Assembly (NCBI GenBank): GCA_002914845.1
Contig: JXTC01000019.1
Coordinates: forward strand, 1,186,912-1,250,911
Source of the DNA: Trema orientale
Lineage: Eukaryota > Streptophyta > Magnoliopsida > Rosales > Cannabaceae
Direction of reading: 5' to 3'
DNA length: 64,000 bases
A program made the translations under genes and the position numbers. Every line of letters begins with the position of its first letter. Position 1 is the first letter of the stretch. The notes beneath the pieces were generated by a model. The model worked only from the letters and a program-made list of their open reading frames with translations. It had not been told where the DNA came from and made no database searches. Of this stretch, positions 34,060-46,012 are shown piece after piece.

Positions 34060-36138
34060 ATATCTGAAGTTAATGATCCTACTTATGATAATAAGATCGA
34101 AGTATTTGCAGCAATTTCACTAGTGAGTCATTGTTGTCATCTGTTTTGTTGGTAGGACTAGGTTGAATGGTCTTTCCTTCATTTGATGGGTACTTTGTTT
34201 TAGAGATGATGGGAGGTCCTGACTTACCATTGTCTTCCCTCTTTTGCTTCCCTGAACACGAAGGAAAGAGGGCCTTATGAACATTGTTAGTTTCGAAAGT
34301 AACCAGATTCTGAAAAAGTGAATCTTCTTTCCTGGGAAAATATCAAAATATACATGAGATTCCAAGATTTGGTTCAAGTATATGTGTAATAAAGTGATGA
34401 TTGATAGACATCAAATGATAGATATTAAATACAAGTGTGGTTTAGGCACTTGCGAAAACATAAAAATAAAAATGTGTCGTTTAGATACAGATATAGCGTT
34501 TATCAAGTTTTCAATTATAACTTACATTACACGTGTGACAGATAATTTATAAATTGTAGCTGAACAAGTAAATTACTATGTATGACGTTTGGTTTGCAAT
34601 TTATATTTTTTTTAAATATAATTCTGCTATTAATATTTTTATAGTTAACTAAAAGTTATAACTTATGGCATTTTTACTTGGTTGGCAATTGGTTGTTTTA
34701 AATATGTTTTACAATAAGATATTAAGTGATATCACAGAATCCAATATTAGCGAGTTTGGTTTGCTTCGTAAGAAGCTAGTGAGATGCCGACTCCATTTTT
34801 TATTTTTTAATTTTGTTTCTAGAAGAATAAATTTAACACGCGCAAGTGAAAGTGCAATTGCAAGCAACTTAAGTGGAGCAGCACATTTCTCTACCGTTGA
34901 ATTAATTGTTAGTGCCCATAAAGGACTTCATGTCGTTTACTTAAATAACACGTCGTTTTAAGCTAACAATACGTCGCGGCATATCTTTTACTTATTCAAC
35001 AGCAAAATGATGCCCCATTTTATGACACTTCTATACTAAAGGATAAGTACCTAAATAAACATAATCGTTTTACTTAAAGACATTAGACAAGCTTCAATAA
35101 GTATGAAGGCAAGTGGCTTGTAGCCTAAAGAAAGCATACTTTAACAAAAAAAATGTGTCGCATTATTACCACAATGGCGGTAAACTTTTATAAGATAAAA
35201 CGGTCGTGGTTTATCTACTCCAAGTCCAACGCTAAGAATTTTTTATGGGCAATTGATTTGTCGTTTGTGAACTAGCGACCACACAGTGCCGCGGAACAAT
35301 ATAACACAGTATGGCTTAAGCACGGTACAACGTAACAAAATGTGGACCATGCTAGGAAGGGTCTAGTCATGTGGATTGTGCTGAGCTCATATGTTAAGGA
35401 GTGAACATGACATGACATGGTCCATTGGCATAGCATGGTACACTAGAACGTATATACAAAATGTTAGCACATTATAAATGTGTATAATTATGGATATGTT
35501 TACCAATATACAAGTGTCAACCTAATTTGGAGACACTTACTCTATAATCAATTATGATATGCAAATATTTCTTAAGTTTTTTTAAGTTTTTCTTTAATGT
35601 TAAAATATTTAATTTATTACATTAGTATTTATATATGTTTGAATAAATTAGGAAAAAAAAAGTTCATATAAACGACACTAAAATTCGAATGGGCCAATTT
35701 TAGTCCAAATAAATTGGCACGTTTAATCAAGTAGGCTGACACGTGACGACATGACATGACACGTTATATCATAGGTCAACGGGCCATGCCGGGTTAGTAA
35801 TTTTGAACTTTAGGCACATGATGATATGATATGACTAAAATGTGAGTCATACTTAGCACGACACGAAAAGTACATTTGTGTCCAAGTTAAACAGATCATA
35901 TCGTGCGGTATGTTTAATAACTTTAGTTGCAAGTTGTTTTATTTTTGAATAACAAATAGTATTTGGTTTTAAGTAGGTTTAATGCTATTTTGTCCTCAAA
36001 ATATGACTCATTCTTTCTATCTATGGTCTTCAAAATATCTAAAATTTTGTCCCTAAATTAAAATTTTTTCTCAACTTGATCCCTTATCCTTTTAATATCA
36101 TTTTTTAAGGTGATTTTAATGTGATATTCTATTGTGCT
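34060..36138. other. Gene-free stretch with possible transposon relics
   Basis: No coding gene is supported. From about 35280 to 35900 the sequence is full of ACATGACATGACACG, CACGACACG and GGGCCATGCCGGG words, the style of a non-autonomous hAT-type or similar element, but no clean ends were found. Confidence 0.4.
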
Positions 36139-36155
36139 GAATATATATATATATA

Positions 36156-36406
36156 GGTTGCCAATCTAATAGGTATTTTTTTTTCCCCCTATGAGTAGAT
36201 ATTTTTTTTTTAGCCGTTGGATCATCATCTAATGGTGATCTAATGATCCAACGGCTAAAATGAAATGCATGAAAAGACGTACATTATTAATGCTATTTCT
36301 CTCTCTTACTTTTTATAATAAAAAAATATGCATGCTAAATTTTCATGGCCAAAATGATACCTATGTATAGAGAAAAAAAAAAAAAAAACCTATTGGATTG
36401 GTACCC
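36156..36406. mobile_element. MITE nested in a (TA)n microsatellite, copy A
   Basis: The ends GGTTGCCAATCTAATAGGT and, from the right, GGGTACCAATCCAATAGGT are bounded on both sides by (TA)n (36141-36155 and 36407-36419). Inside is AGCCGTTGGATCATCATC with its own local inverted copy GATCCAACGGCT. A sibling in opposite orientation lies at 53022. Insertion into TA repeats recalls the rice Micron elements. Confidence 0.75.
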
Positions 36407-36419
36407 TATATATATATAT

Positions 36420-36799
36420 CTATTAGTACTATAGAAACATAGATAATTTTGAGAAGTGAGCTGTCAGCAGCTTGATTCACTTTTCTATTTTTACTATAAA
36501 ATTTAATATGGAATGAGACCTATATAGATATATTATATACCTTAAATCCTCAATGCATCCCCTATATGCCACGTTCTTTTTTTTTTTTTTTTTTTAAGTT
36601 TGGATTTCCTTTTATTTATTTAATTTTTTTAACATCCTAAATAAATATTTAGAGAAAAAAAAAAATAACGGGGCATATGCCTTAGGCAGGTTCTCAAACT
36701 ATCATATATATATATATGGAAATTTTAGTTCCTCGTATGAGTTTTTAACAATCATCTTATAAACTAAAAAGACCAAAATTGAGGGGAGAGGAAAAAAAA
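36420..36799. other. Gene-free AT-rich stretch
   Basis: Poly-T/A tracts and a TA run (36702-36718) are present. No gene is supported. Confidence 0.45.
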
Positions 36800-37085
36800 C
36801 TATTTTTTTTTTTGGAAGAAAAAGGAAAGATGGGGCAACCAGCGTAGCTATCCTCCTTGGACATTATCATAGGAGCTCCAACCTTGCTCAGAAATATTTG
36901 CCAAGATCCTAAGAGGCAGGTCGCTCTTACTAGGCGATGAGGTGCGTCACCTGAAACGCACCGAACAATTAACAAGAACGGCGCCCTAAAACTAAGACCA
37001 TGGCTGACGGGTAGGTAAGCCACTCAGGATTCGAATCTACGACCTTAGACTCCTAGGATAAACGCATTACTACTGGGTCACTTGT
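36800..37085 (-). mobile_element. SINE-like sequence
   Basis: On the minus strand GTGACCCAGTAGTAATGCG (near 37078-37060) resembles a pol III A box, and AGATTCGAATCC (near 37040-37029) is a B box. The body continues with moderate GC to an A-run near 36805-36815, as in a SINE tail. Flanking target duplications were not identified, so this is a candidate only. Confidence 0.4.
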
Positions 37086-37309
37086 TCAACGGTAAGGATA
37101 AAAGAGTTTGACAATTAGAGGTTGTAGGATCAAATAAAAGGAAAAACATAATTGAAAGACCTAGGCTGACTGTCTGAGACGATGGTTATATTTCAGGGAC
37201 TAATTAACGCTTTTACGTTTTAACACAAAACGATAAAGAGTGTCGTTTCAATGAATTACGACAGCAAAATGAATAAAAAATAACCTGTCGTTTGTATTAA
37301 TGTGTGTAT

Positions 37310-37353
37310 ATATATATCCTGTTCACCTTGAAACAGATTACTTCCCGCGCTAC

Positions 37354-37385
<32 letters not shown>
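37310..37385 (+). promoter_or_regulatory. TATA-like site and (AG)n leader of the PRD2/MPS1 gene
   Basis: A TATATATAT run lies at about 37307-37317. A (AG)14 or so repeat occupies 37357-37384, directly against the ATG at 37386, so it must lie in the mRNA leader. GA repeats can bind BPC factors in plants and are length-variable. Confidence 0.5.
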
Positions 37386-37388
<3 letters not shown>

Positions 37389-40300
37389 GCAAGTGTGAGC
37401 TCACAAGCAGAGAACTCAGGGCGGGACGAAGCGGCGGTGAAGCTGGCTTTAGCCATCTCTCTGCTCCGATCAAAGCACCTCCTTCCAAATCCGCCTCCTT
37501 CCGACTCCGATGATGCTCTCCGTTGGAAGCGAAAGGTCTATCTCTTTCTCTTTCAAGATCCGTTCTTTACTTTGTACTCTCTGCTCTGTTTGGCTCCCGA
37601 GAAAGTTCAGGAAAATCGAAAACAGACTTCTTTCTTTCTTCCTACTTTTTCATTTTTCGTTGCCTTTGTTGCTGCGATTTCTGGAGTGCGAAAACTTATC
37701 ACCGAATTCAATCTTAGAGATCTTCGATTCCTTTCTATATGTGCCGCAAAAATCCCCCTTATTTCTGTAAAATCTCCGATTTTCATAGTAATGGAGCTTA
37801 ATTAAGCTTCAATGGTGGAGATTCAGGCTAAGGAGCGAAAGCAAGAGCTTCTAAGACTGAGAGAAGATCTCAAGCAAGCCGAAGGTCACATTCCTCCTCC
37901 TCTCTCTCTCGATATACTTTTTCAGTTTTCTTTTTTTGTTAAATTTGAATCTGGTTTATGGTTTCAGATGATTCGCAGTCCGATCTGTTTCCGCAAAGTG
38001 CTGCTTGCAAGTGCTACTTCTTCGATCAATTGGGGAAACTGAGCCCTAAAAAAGTCACAGATGGCTCCGATCGCCGATTCAATGACGTGTTGCGACGGAG
38101 GTTTCTGAGGCAAGGTTTGTTAATCAGCCTAATCCAAAGTTATGTATTTTATTTCATTGTTCGTTTATTGTCTTTTTTCATTCGCAGTAAGATTCAAGGA
38201 GCGAAGAAGAAGAACAGCCGGTGGTTCGCTTCAGCGATTGCTTCAATCAGGTTTGTATTTATCAAGCTTGAATTTCTTTATTAGTTTATGTTTTTATTTT
38301 AGAGTAGAACATGAAAGGTTTTTCGATTTATTGGCTTCGATATCTAAAAATTAAAACTGTGTCCCAATGTGTTTGTTTGTGTTACTCATGTGTCTAATGG
38401 CTTTGAGTGCAGAACTTAGCAATGAAGATGAACTGGAGCAGCTTAAGGCTGCAATTGATTTTCTTGTGGAACTCTGTGAAAATGTTTCTCCGGTTAGATT
38501 GCGAGACTGACTTGTTCTTTTAAATTTTATTTTTCTGCTTGATTTCAATCACTGACATACTATTCTTCTGAAAACTTCATTTCCAATTCACTACTACACG
38601 GTTTTTCATATTTTTTTCTTTGAAGAAATTTTGTGTTGTCTTTTCGACCGTATGTTTTCCATTTCAAAAATATTTGAACGTTGTAATTTCAGGTGGAGGA
38701 TGTAAATTTTGCGAATTGGTCGCACCAAGCTGTAGACTTCATTTTAGGTACTGAAAGTACCTTCTTTGTAATTTCTTTTAACTCCCTTCTCGTTTTTTCT
38801 TTTTGGGGGACAGGGGAACCACTGTTGCTTACGTTGGTGTTTACTATTCCAAGTTGTTTTTAAAAACAAGATTAGTTTAGCTTCTTTCGCTTTGCTTTTT
38901 AAGGATTATCCATGGAATAATAGTTCTTTTGCCTTCGTAGACATCTATGGCATCAGTTGTTGAAGCTGATGCTTTGCTATTCATAGATTTAGGAACTATG
39001 TTGCACTGATTTTGATATCCATAATTAGTATCCTTCAGGTTTATTCGTCATCTGAGCAGCTATTTCATTATGTTTAATCGAAGATTAAGAGAGGGGTCTT
39101 AAAAATAAGATGAACATGCCTCATTGCCATAAAACTGAGGGTCACAATTTATCTTGTAGCTGCTAGATGTATTTTTTCTTTTTAGCTGCCTTTTCTCCAA
39201 TTTGAAGAATTTTTATTTTCCATCTGAAGCTTCATTGAGGAATTTGTTATCAATGGCAAAGAACATGGAGTTTATAGAAGGATTTGTCAGCAGCTTGGTC
39301 TCACGATTGGTTAGAAGGATGTGTTCATTTCAAGAAAATGGTAATCTCTTCTCCTGTGGTTAGATTCTTTAAAACCTTGGCTGATTTTGCACAAAAGGAC
39401 ATTGGGGAACTTGTTTGGAAAAAGTTTCTTTGTTGGCTTGTTAAATTAACTTTATGGCACTATGATGACATTCACTGATTAATCCCCTCTTTGTTTATGG
39501 TTTTCCACATTCCATTCAGGGTCAAACCATAGCAATATGGATAGTCAGTTCTATGTTCAACACTTGATCCGTAAGCTTGGAAATGAGCCCTACATTGGAC
39601 AACGCGCTATACTTTCAGTTTCTCAGACGATCTCTGTTCTTGCAGAAAGTTTGCTTTTCACAGATCCATTTGATGTTGCTTTTCCCCACAGGCATGAATC
39701 TATGTTCATAATGTAAGTACTTACGTGAAACTAGACAATATTAATATGTCCACTTTTCATAGATCTCTAAGTTGGTATCTTTTAGAGATCGATACCCATT
39801 AAAATCAATCTTAGTGATCATAATCTAATATTGTGTCCACAAAGACATTAAGGATCAATATGAGCTTTTGTAATATGATTACTGTTTTATAATTTAGGTA
39901 CTTAAGGTCCCCTTATGCTAAAAGGCTCTCCCTTGTATAGTTTTTCTCTCAACAAGATGGTTAGCCCAATTATACGGCTCATTTTAGTCATGACTCACGT
40001 TTAATCAAAATTTGTCTACTGTAACTTGTAAACGGGAAAATGTAAGGTTATCTATAGAGTGACATATCTGATCTTTTTTTATGGAATTAACAGGATCCAG
40101 CTTATTGAGTTTTTGATATCAGACTACCTTTCTGTGTGGTCGCAGGATGAAGGCTTTGATAAAAGTATGTATCGTAATTGCTGATCATGTTTATTCTTTT
40201 TCTTTAGTATGACTTTTCAACAACTCTAATTCCACACTCAGTCACTTACCACTCCTTTTGTACCTAAAAAAGAAATTTAATACAGAATATATATACACAC

Positions 40301-40536
40301 ACTCGTGTATTTGTTCATACATACTTTGACTGAATCATAATTCTATTGCAGTGCTCTTTGAAGAGTGGGTGCAATCAATTTTTCATGCACGGAAAGCATT
40401 AGAACTACTGGAAAGCAGGAATGGGTTATATGTGTTGTATATTGACCGAGTCACAGGTGAGTTGTCCAAACAAGTTGGCCAGGTTTCCTTACTCCAGAAA
40501 ATAAGGCCAGAAATTCTTAATAAGCTGCTATGTTGA
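37386..40536 (+). CDS. PRD2: MULTIPOLAR SPINDLE 1 / PRD2-type meiotic protein (ten exons)
   Basis: The Arabidopsis relative (MPS1, also PRD2) is needed for meiotic double-strand-break formation with SPO11 and was first described by its spindle defects. Exons from GT-AG borders and frame: 37386-37535, 37827-37884, 37968-38114, 38188-38250, 38413-38492, 38693-38747, 39278-39340, 39520-39712, 40094-40164 and 40352-40536 (1065 nt, 354 aa; the relative is around 380). N-terminal helix KLALAISLLRSKHLLP, then a charged coiled coil (ERKQELLRLREDLKQAE, about 53-69), CKCYFFDQLGKLSP, RFNDVLRRRFLRQVRFKERR, a short acidic EDELEQLKAAIDFLVELCE helix, NFANWSHQAVDFIL, and a conserved C-terminal half with QLIEFLISDYLSVWSQ. 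Exon 7 could start at 39278 or 39281 in the same frame. Family recognition is from memory of these motifs. Confidence 0.85.
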
Positions 40537-42356
40537 GTGCTGTGAAAAATGAATCTTTTGCAAATATGATATTCTTTTTTCAAGAAATTTGAGTCAGTTG
40601 TCATAAAATCTTTTCTGATATATTGTCACTGGAATGGTTCAAAAAACTTGAGAAATATTACGAGTGTAAATTGCTGATGAATAATTAGATTAAGCAATTT
40701 GTGTAAACCTAATAATTAAGACCTTAACAATTAGGAAGAACGAAATTACTTGGCTTAGTAAAGGGATTGTCCCTATAACATTAACATCCATGCAACCAAA
40801 TGCTAATGTTTGTACAACCTATTTTGCCACTCTTGCGTCTCTTTAACGTCCTAAATTTGATTGCATCGAGTCTTTTATTGGTTGATAGTGATTAATGATT
40901 ACCATGTTTTTGGAGATGTTGGGATACACTCTTTTCCTTGAGTATATGTCTATCTTCTTACTTGACGAAACGCCTCGATTTTTACAAGTTCAACTTGTGG
41001 ACGGCTTGAAATACAGTTATTTATTTTCATTTATGATAATAATAATTAGGATGTGGTCTTGACTTTTTCTTGCTTGTATTTTATACCCAAATTTTGTCGT
41101 CCTTTGTTTACGGAATAAGAAGAATCTATGTTTTATTTTTATGAAAAACTAAGTAGCGTGTTACTAAAATATAATTGAGTTGTCAAATAGATGTTATAAC
41201 ACTTTTTTAAGATTGAAGATGCATTCTTCAATTGCTAAGAATTAATATAGAAAGTTTTATAAATATATTTTTTAAGACTTACAATTAAATGACAAGTCAT
41301 TTGCCACATTAATCAGCATTAGAAAAGTGGTAATTAGTTAGGATAACTTCACTAACAACTTATTGTCTAACGTCATCATCATAAACCAACTATTGTGGCA
41401 ATTATATCTCAACAATTATGGAATGCAGAGTTATAATGAATTATCCGTAAATATTATACAAAAGTTGAAACCATTAATTGTAGTTTAAATTCACAAGTGT
41501 TAAAACTCTGGACATTAAATGACAAAATTATGCGGGTTCTGGTTCCAAAATATGGACTGTGTATGTCGTACACCTTGTCTTCTATATCATAGTTTTAAAG
41601 TTTCACCAAGGCTGATGGATTCAATGGCAAATAGATGTGTACCATTGTCATTTTAGGGTCGAAAGGCCTACATTTCCACTCGTGAACGTATTACTAACCG
41701 TTGACTGTTTTTGTTTTTGGTCTATAACGGATTGATAACTTAGAGGTCAAGCCGATGATTACAGGATGATAATTGCAAAATTATAATCATAATGACACGA
41801 AGTTTTTTACTCGGTTTGCTTCAATTTTTCCCCCCCTCTACGGTGGATTTTCACTAAGATTACAATCCGTCGAATTTCAGTAATGTGGATTGTGTGTTCT
41901 TCGTAATGACGAATGAAGAGTCTCCTGTTATACTTGAGGTCGACAGAGTTTCTTAATTGCTTAAGTCAATTCCCAATTCGAATTTGAATGGCCTGCCAGC
42001 TAAAGATATCCTTAATTAGGTCAAATTCTGTTTGACTTTCTAAATTAATTCACCTGTGAAAGACGGTCCAAACGGGTCTCCTCAAGTTGCAAAGTTCGCA
42101 TGAGGCCTACACTCAACAAGGTTCAACTCTTACACAACGTGAGCTGGAGCGATCACCGAGCACCTCTTTTCCTGTGGGACACGTGTCGTCGAGGTCGTTT
42201 GGCTGCGAATCATGTCAAAGACGCTTGCAACATTAATTATTTAGTCACTCTACCCGCCACGACTATGATGTCCAATATTCTAAAATTATAGGTAGAAGTC
42301 GTACTTAGCTCGTTAGTAATATTGAGGATCAGTTCATTACTTAATATTAAGTTTGA
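40537..42356. other. Gene-free stretch; possible eroded promoter copy near 42.1-42.3 kb
   Basis: No coding exon is supported after the PRD2 stop. GTCGTACTTAGCTCGTTAGTAAT (42298-42320) echoes CATACTTAGCTCGTTGATAAT (42526-42547) in the leader of the first small-peptide gene, suggesting a partial duplication of that promoter. A GACACGTGTC G-box palindrome lies at 42179. Confidence 0.4.
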
Positions 42357-42513
42357 CCAATGCTGAAGGAATCAATGGCGCAAGTCTCAACTAGTTGAAC
42401 CCACGTTACTTTCCGCTTTGTAAGGTATTTTATGTTCTTTAGGCTCAATTCCTGGGACCCCACCACAACTACGTTCCTATGTTTATGATTATCAGTCTTC
42501 ATCTTAATCTTGT

Positions 42514-42520
42514 TATAAAT
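42514..42520 (+). promoter_or_regulatory. TATA box of small-peptide gene A
   Basis: TATAAAT lies 70 bases before the start codon. CACCACAACTACGTTCCTAT at 42461-42480 is a diverged form of the upstream motif kept in genes B and C. Confidence 0.55.
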
Positions 42521-42589
42521 AGACCTCATACTTAGCTCGTTGATAATTCGAACTTAAGGCACTGTATTCCGTTGCCTCCTTTATCAAAC

Positions 42590-42931
42590 ATGTCTGAGAT
42601 GAAACGTTGTGTTTGTTTTTCTCTTCTTTTTCTCTTAATATTGTTGTCTCAATGTCTTCAAAGTTCAGCTCACCAAGGTGTCATGTATCCAAATCTGCAT
42701 GATCATCATGGAAGACGCATGTCACCAAAACCCAAAGACATTCTTATTTCGTTGGAATTAGCTCAAAAGCCTCGAATTTACGTTCGGAAGAAGGGTTTCC
42801 TCAGTATTTTTGGAATCGCAATCCGAGGCGGCAGTCGAGGGAAAAGGACATCGTCTGCCAATGGAGATCGACCGGCTTTTCTTTATGTCTTCTTATGCTT
42901 TACCCTTTTCCTTGGTATCGTTTTGGCATAG
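42590..42931 (+). CDS. Small secreted or GPI-like basic peptide, paralogue A
   Basis: A single-exon gene of 113 aa from an unrecognised family, with two paralogues at 52364 and 62076. Residues 1-27 form a signal peptide with a long Leu-rich core and SSA at the likely cleavage site. Next come a His-containing segment (about 33-43), SPKPKDI, PRIYVRKK at 61-68, a Gly/Arg-containing stretch with GKRTSS at 84-89, and a hydrophobic tail at 96-113. A signal peptide plus a short hydrophobic C-terminus after small residues is the layout of GPI-anchored proteins; a C-terminal membrane anchor is the alternative. It has few Cys, so it is not a defensin type. This copy is the most diverged: the Gly-rich block of B and C is replaced by GFLSIFGIAIRGG. 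A TATA box and conserved upstream sequence suggest it is expressed. Function unknown. Confidence 0.7.
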   Translation: MSEMKRCVCFSLLFLLILLSQCLQSSAHQGVMYPNLHDHHGRRMSPKPKDILISLELAQKPRIYVRKKGFLSIFGIAIRGGSRGKRTSSANGDRPAFLYVFLCFTLFLGIVLA

Positions 42932-43244
42932 TTTTGTTTTCCAGATATGTTATGCCGGGTTCATCTTCTTGCACTCTAGTACTGATAATTGGGAAATATC
43001 AAAATCAGGAAAAAGAGTTTGTGGGTCTTGATTCATATTGAATACTAATCTCATCTTTCTTATTTTTTTCCAAATGCGTGTTCCTCTTTTTTTTTTTTTT
43101 TTTTTTAAAATCACTTTTTAAGTCGGATTGACTTATTGAATAATTTTTTTTTTCTATCACTTTTTAAGTCGGATTGACTTGTTGAATAAATACCATAAGT
43201 TTATAAATTTGTTTTTTCTTTTTTTGGTTAAAAATCGTCAATTT
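42932..43244. repeat. Flank with a short tandem duplication
   Basis: The 3' flank of gene A shares GGGTCTTGATTCATATT with the 3' flank of gene C. At 43111-43190 CACTTTTTAAGTCGGATTGA followed by CTTRTTGAATAA is present twice. Confidence 0.6.
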
Positions 43245-44010
43245 CATTAAAACCTAAGACCTCAATAGCTACGAGGGTCCCATTCAACCGAATTACAAAA
43301 GACTGTACTAGGTACAATATCAAGTTCGACATCTCCAGTCAAATTACATGACAAAGCCCATTTAGCAAGATTATGGGGATAGAAATTACAGTCTCTAGGA
43401 ACAAAAGTAAAAGTTAATCCAAGAAATTTGCTGTTAAGAGTCTTAGCATCATCCACAGAGTTTGATATTTCCCAGTTAGAAAGATCACCATTCAGATTGG
43501 AGATGATAATCTAGGAATCACCTTCAATGATGTAGAATTGATAGTTCCTCTTGGAAGCTTCGGACAGGGCAAGCAGAGCCGCATGGGATTCCCCTACCAA
43601 GGAGGACGAAGGAACTGCTTTTCTAGTTACTCCAAATAGAACTTATCCGTTATGGTCACGAGCAACTGAGGCAAGCATCATCGCATTACTCCCCATAGCT
43701 ATGTCGAAGTTCACTTTAACCCACCCTTCAGGGGGAGTTAGCCATTCATTCATCCTTGAAGACGTAGGAGGAGGGAGGAGCCCTTCTGAAAATATAGAGT
43801 AGGAGGATGAGATGGATCTCAAGCAAGCTGCAATATCATGTTTATCATGGACTACTAAATTACGTATCATCCAAATGTGGTCCATAGCAATGGACACATA
43901 GAGGAGGACTTTAGCACTATTTACCCCGTAGCCATTCAGATTCCAGATAAATTTAAGCCATTCCAAACAGGAAGAGATAGATCCTCTAGCTGGGGAAAGG
44001 GGCCCAAGGA
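43245..44010 (-). pseudogene. LINE-type RNase H domain fragment (decayed)
   Basis: The minus strand encodes the RNase H-like tail of a plant non-LTR retrotransposon polyprotein: a Trp-rich upstream part, then PPEGWVKVNFDIA, ASVARDHNG, GESHAALLAL, IIEGDS and FVPRDCNFYPHNLAKWA. The catalytic acids (NFD, GES, GDS) remain, but two in-frame stops (just after DHNG and after EGDS) break it. Past the stop codon the strand ends in TTAACC and an A-rich tail near 43210-43230, as a LINE 3' end does. The fragment is 5'-truncated. Confidence 0.8.
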
Positions 44011-45384
44011 GTGTGTACTTGTATTGTTGTATTGTTCTCTAATTATTCAATGAATAATGTGGTTGGATGTACTTGTATTGTCCTCTAGTGTTCTCTAGGC
44101 ATATTTAATGAACAATGTAATGAACAATGTGGTTGGAGGTGGTATTCATTTATTTCTATGTACATATATGTGTATAAATATATCTCTATTAATTTTTTCT
44201 AATGCTCATGCTCATCAACAAGCATTTTTTGCTAACCTTATTGGAAGAAGACTTCGGGTTTCAACTCAAAAGATTAACCAATTGATAGGAAAAGCATAAG
44301 TTCTTATAAACGCTTTATCTTTGCCATCCATAGTTAATGTGGGACTTACTTTGCAACTGTTCGCATTATCCAATAATCTCTATCAAACGAAACACCACGA
44401 CCCCCTTTAACGAATGAATAATTCCATCTCTCAAGGTCTTCCATCGTGTCAACACCCGCTTCCCTTTATAGGCTCTCTATCACATCGTGATCACTATGTC
44501 ATTAATCATATAGCCACCAGAATCCATAATTTGAAGTTCTGGGAATTCATCTTCTACATCTACATGGCTAGATTAGGAACTGTGGCTCTGATACCACTTA
44601 TTTGGACTTGGATTTCCATTTCAATTGATTAACCAATTCAGAAGAGTAGCCCAAATCCTTATAGAATTATTGTATAGATTAGAATAGATTGGACTAGAGT
44701 GAGATATGTTTAATACTATCCTATATTTAGTGTACTATCGGATTGGATTAAAAATATTATTAGATATAATGTGAGACCCATTAGTATTGGAATGTAGAAT
44801 AAAAATATTTTTAATTTAAATCTAAAAGTAATAAAAAAAAGTTTAGGGTAAACAGGGGATTAGGAATTTAGGATCTATAATACTTATCTTTGCCAATATT
44901 AATCCCAAGCACCTAAGGACTATAAACACTTTATCTTTGCCATCTCTTGCCGATGTGAGATTTTATTCCCATATCTTATAGTAGGAGACTTCTACTTGAA
45001 AGACAATATTATATTGTTCTAGTAGATTGAAGAGTTGGTAATTGTCCCGTGGATCTAGGATTTTATCTAAATCTGAATGACGTTAAATTTTGTGTTCATT
45101 GCTTTAATTTCTGATTTGATATAACTCTTGATTGTTGGCACGTCTCAATTTGTGTTCTTGAATAATTGGTAATTAGTTGATCATTTTATTTCATAGACGA
45201 AGGAATTATATCTAACATAAAGTTTGATAACCAAATCTAACTTGGGGAATTCAGCAACCGGCCTGGATTTTACTTCGTGACATATATATGTTTTAGTCTC
45301 ATAAAATGATTGCATTGTAAGACTTTTTTTTTTGGCTCATAGCTTACTAATCATTAAAAAGAAAAAAATCATCATTAATAGAAT
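44011..45384. repeat. LTR-retrotransposon or TRIM relic (minus) and flanks
   Basis: GTGGTATCAGAGCCAC on the minus strand (about 44595-44580) is a textbook primer-binding site for initiator Met tRNA. Two similar phrases with CTTTATCTTTGCCATC and a GATGTGRGA word lie at about 44305-44350 and 44918-44965 on either side, as the two LTRs of a short element would. LTR borders were not resolved. At 44015-44130 a phrase ATGTACTTGTATTGT...TGTGGTTGG is duplicated. No gene is supported. Confidence 0.4.
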
Positions 45385-45663
45385 TTCACTAAGAAGAAGA
45401 AGTTTTCCACAATACTGCGGTTTTGATCACTATAGCAATGAGAACACTCATCTCTTTTCCTACTAGATCCATGTCTTTGTTTCATGTAAGGCTAATCTTT
45501 TCTATAATTTGTTTGAAATTTAAGGAGCAAAGTTTGTGGATTACTTCAAGTTTGGGACATTGTCCCCTTCTCTTTCCATGAATATGGCTATTTCCGTTTT
45601 TCCTTATAATATACTTGAAGATATAAAGAGCGCAAGTGACTTAGACGTTTCTTCAAATTGGTA
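45385..45663. repeat. Upstream block of segmental-duplication unit B
   Basis: This sequence (GAAGAAGAAGTTTTCCACAATACTGCGG, CATGTAAGGCTAATCTTTTC and GACATTGTCCCCTTCTCTTTCC words) resembles 60911-61150 upstream of gene C, showing that the duplicated unit reaches well beyond the coding part. Confidence 0.6.
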
Positions 45664-45668
45664 TAATT

Positions 45669-45949
45669 TGTTAATGAAAAGAATTCAAAAGAGAATTCAA
45701 AGGAAAGTCAACCAATGATAGCTAATGATGAACGTGAATGCAAAGATCTCTCACTTTCTTAAAACTTTCCTTGATTGTAGTTGATTCTATGCCTTTTGTA
45801 AGATAAATGACCATATCTTTTATCTTAGGAAATTCTACAAACAGCTGGTGTGCAACGGTTATATTTTTATGTGTATATATGTGTAAACTTGTACAGCTTA
45901 GACATATAAGAAATTTCACTACAATTTCTCTCTTCTATTACCTTTCTTA
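45669..45949 (+). repeat. 5' LTR of the copia element
   Basis: It starts TGTTAATGAAAAG and ends CTTTCTTA, matching the 3' LTR over its whole length. The terminus is TTA rather than the usual CA. Confidence 0.88.
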
Positions 45950-45966
45950 CTGTTCTTTTACTTTCA

Positions 45967-45979
45967 TGGTATCCGAGCC
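45967..45979 (+). other. Primer-binding site (initiator Met tRNA)
   Basis: TGGTATCCGAGCC differs at one base from the common TGGTATCAGAGCC. It lies 17 bases after the LTR end as defined by the 3' LTR, which is farther than the usual few bases. Confidence 0.75.
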
Positions 45980-46012
45980 TTACCTGGAAATATAATTGAA
46001 TATTATTTTTCC

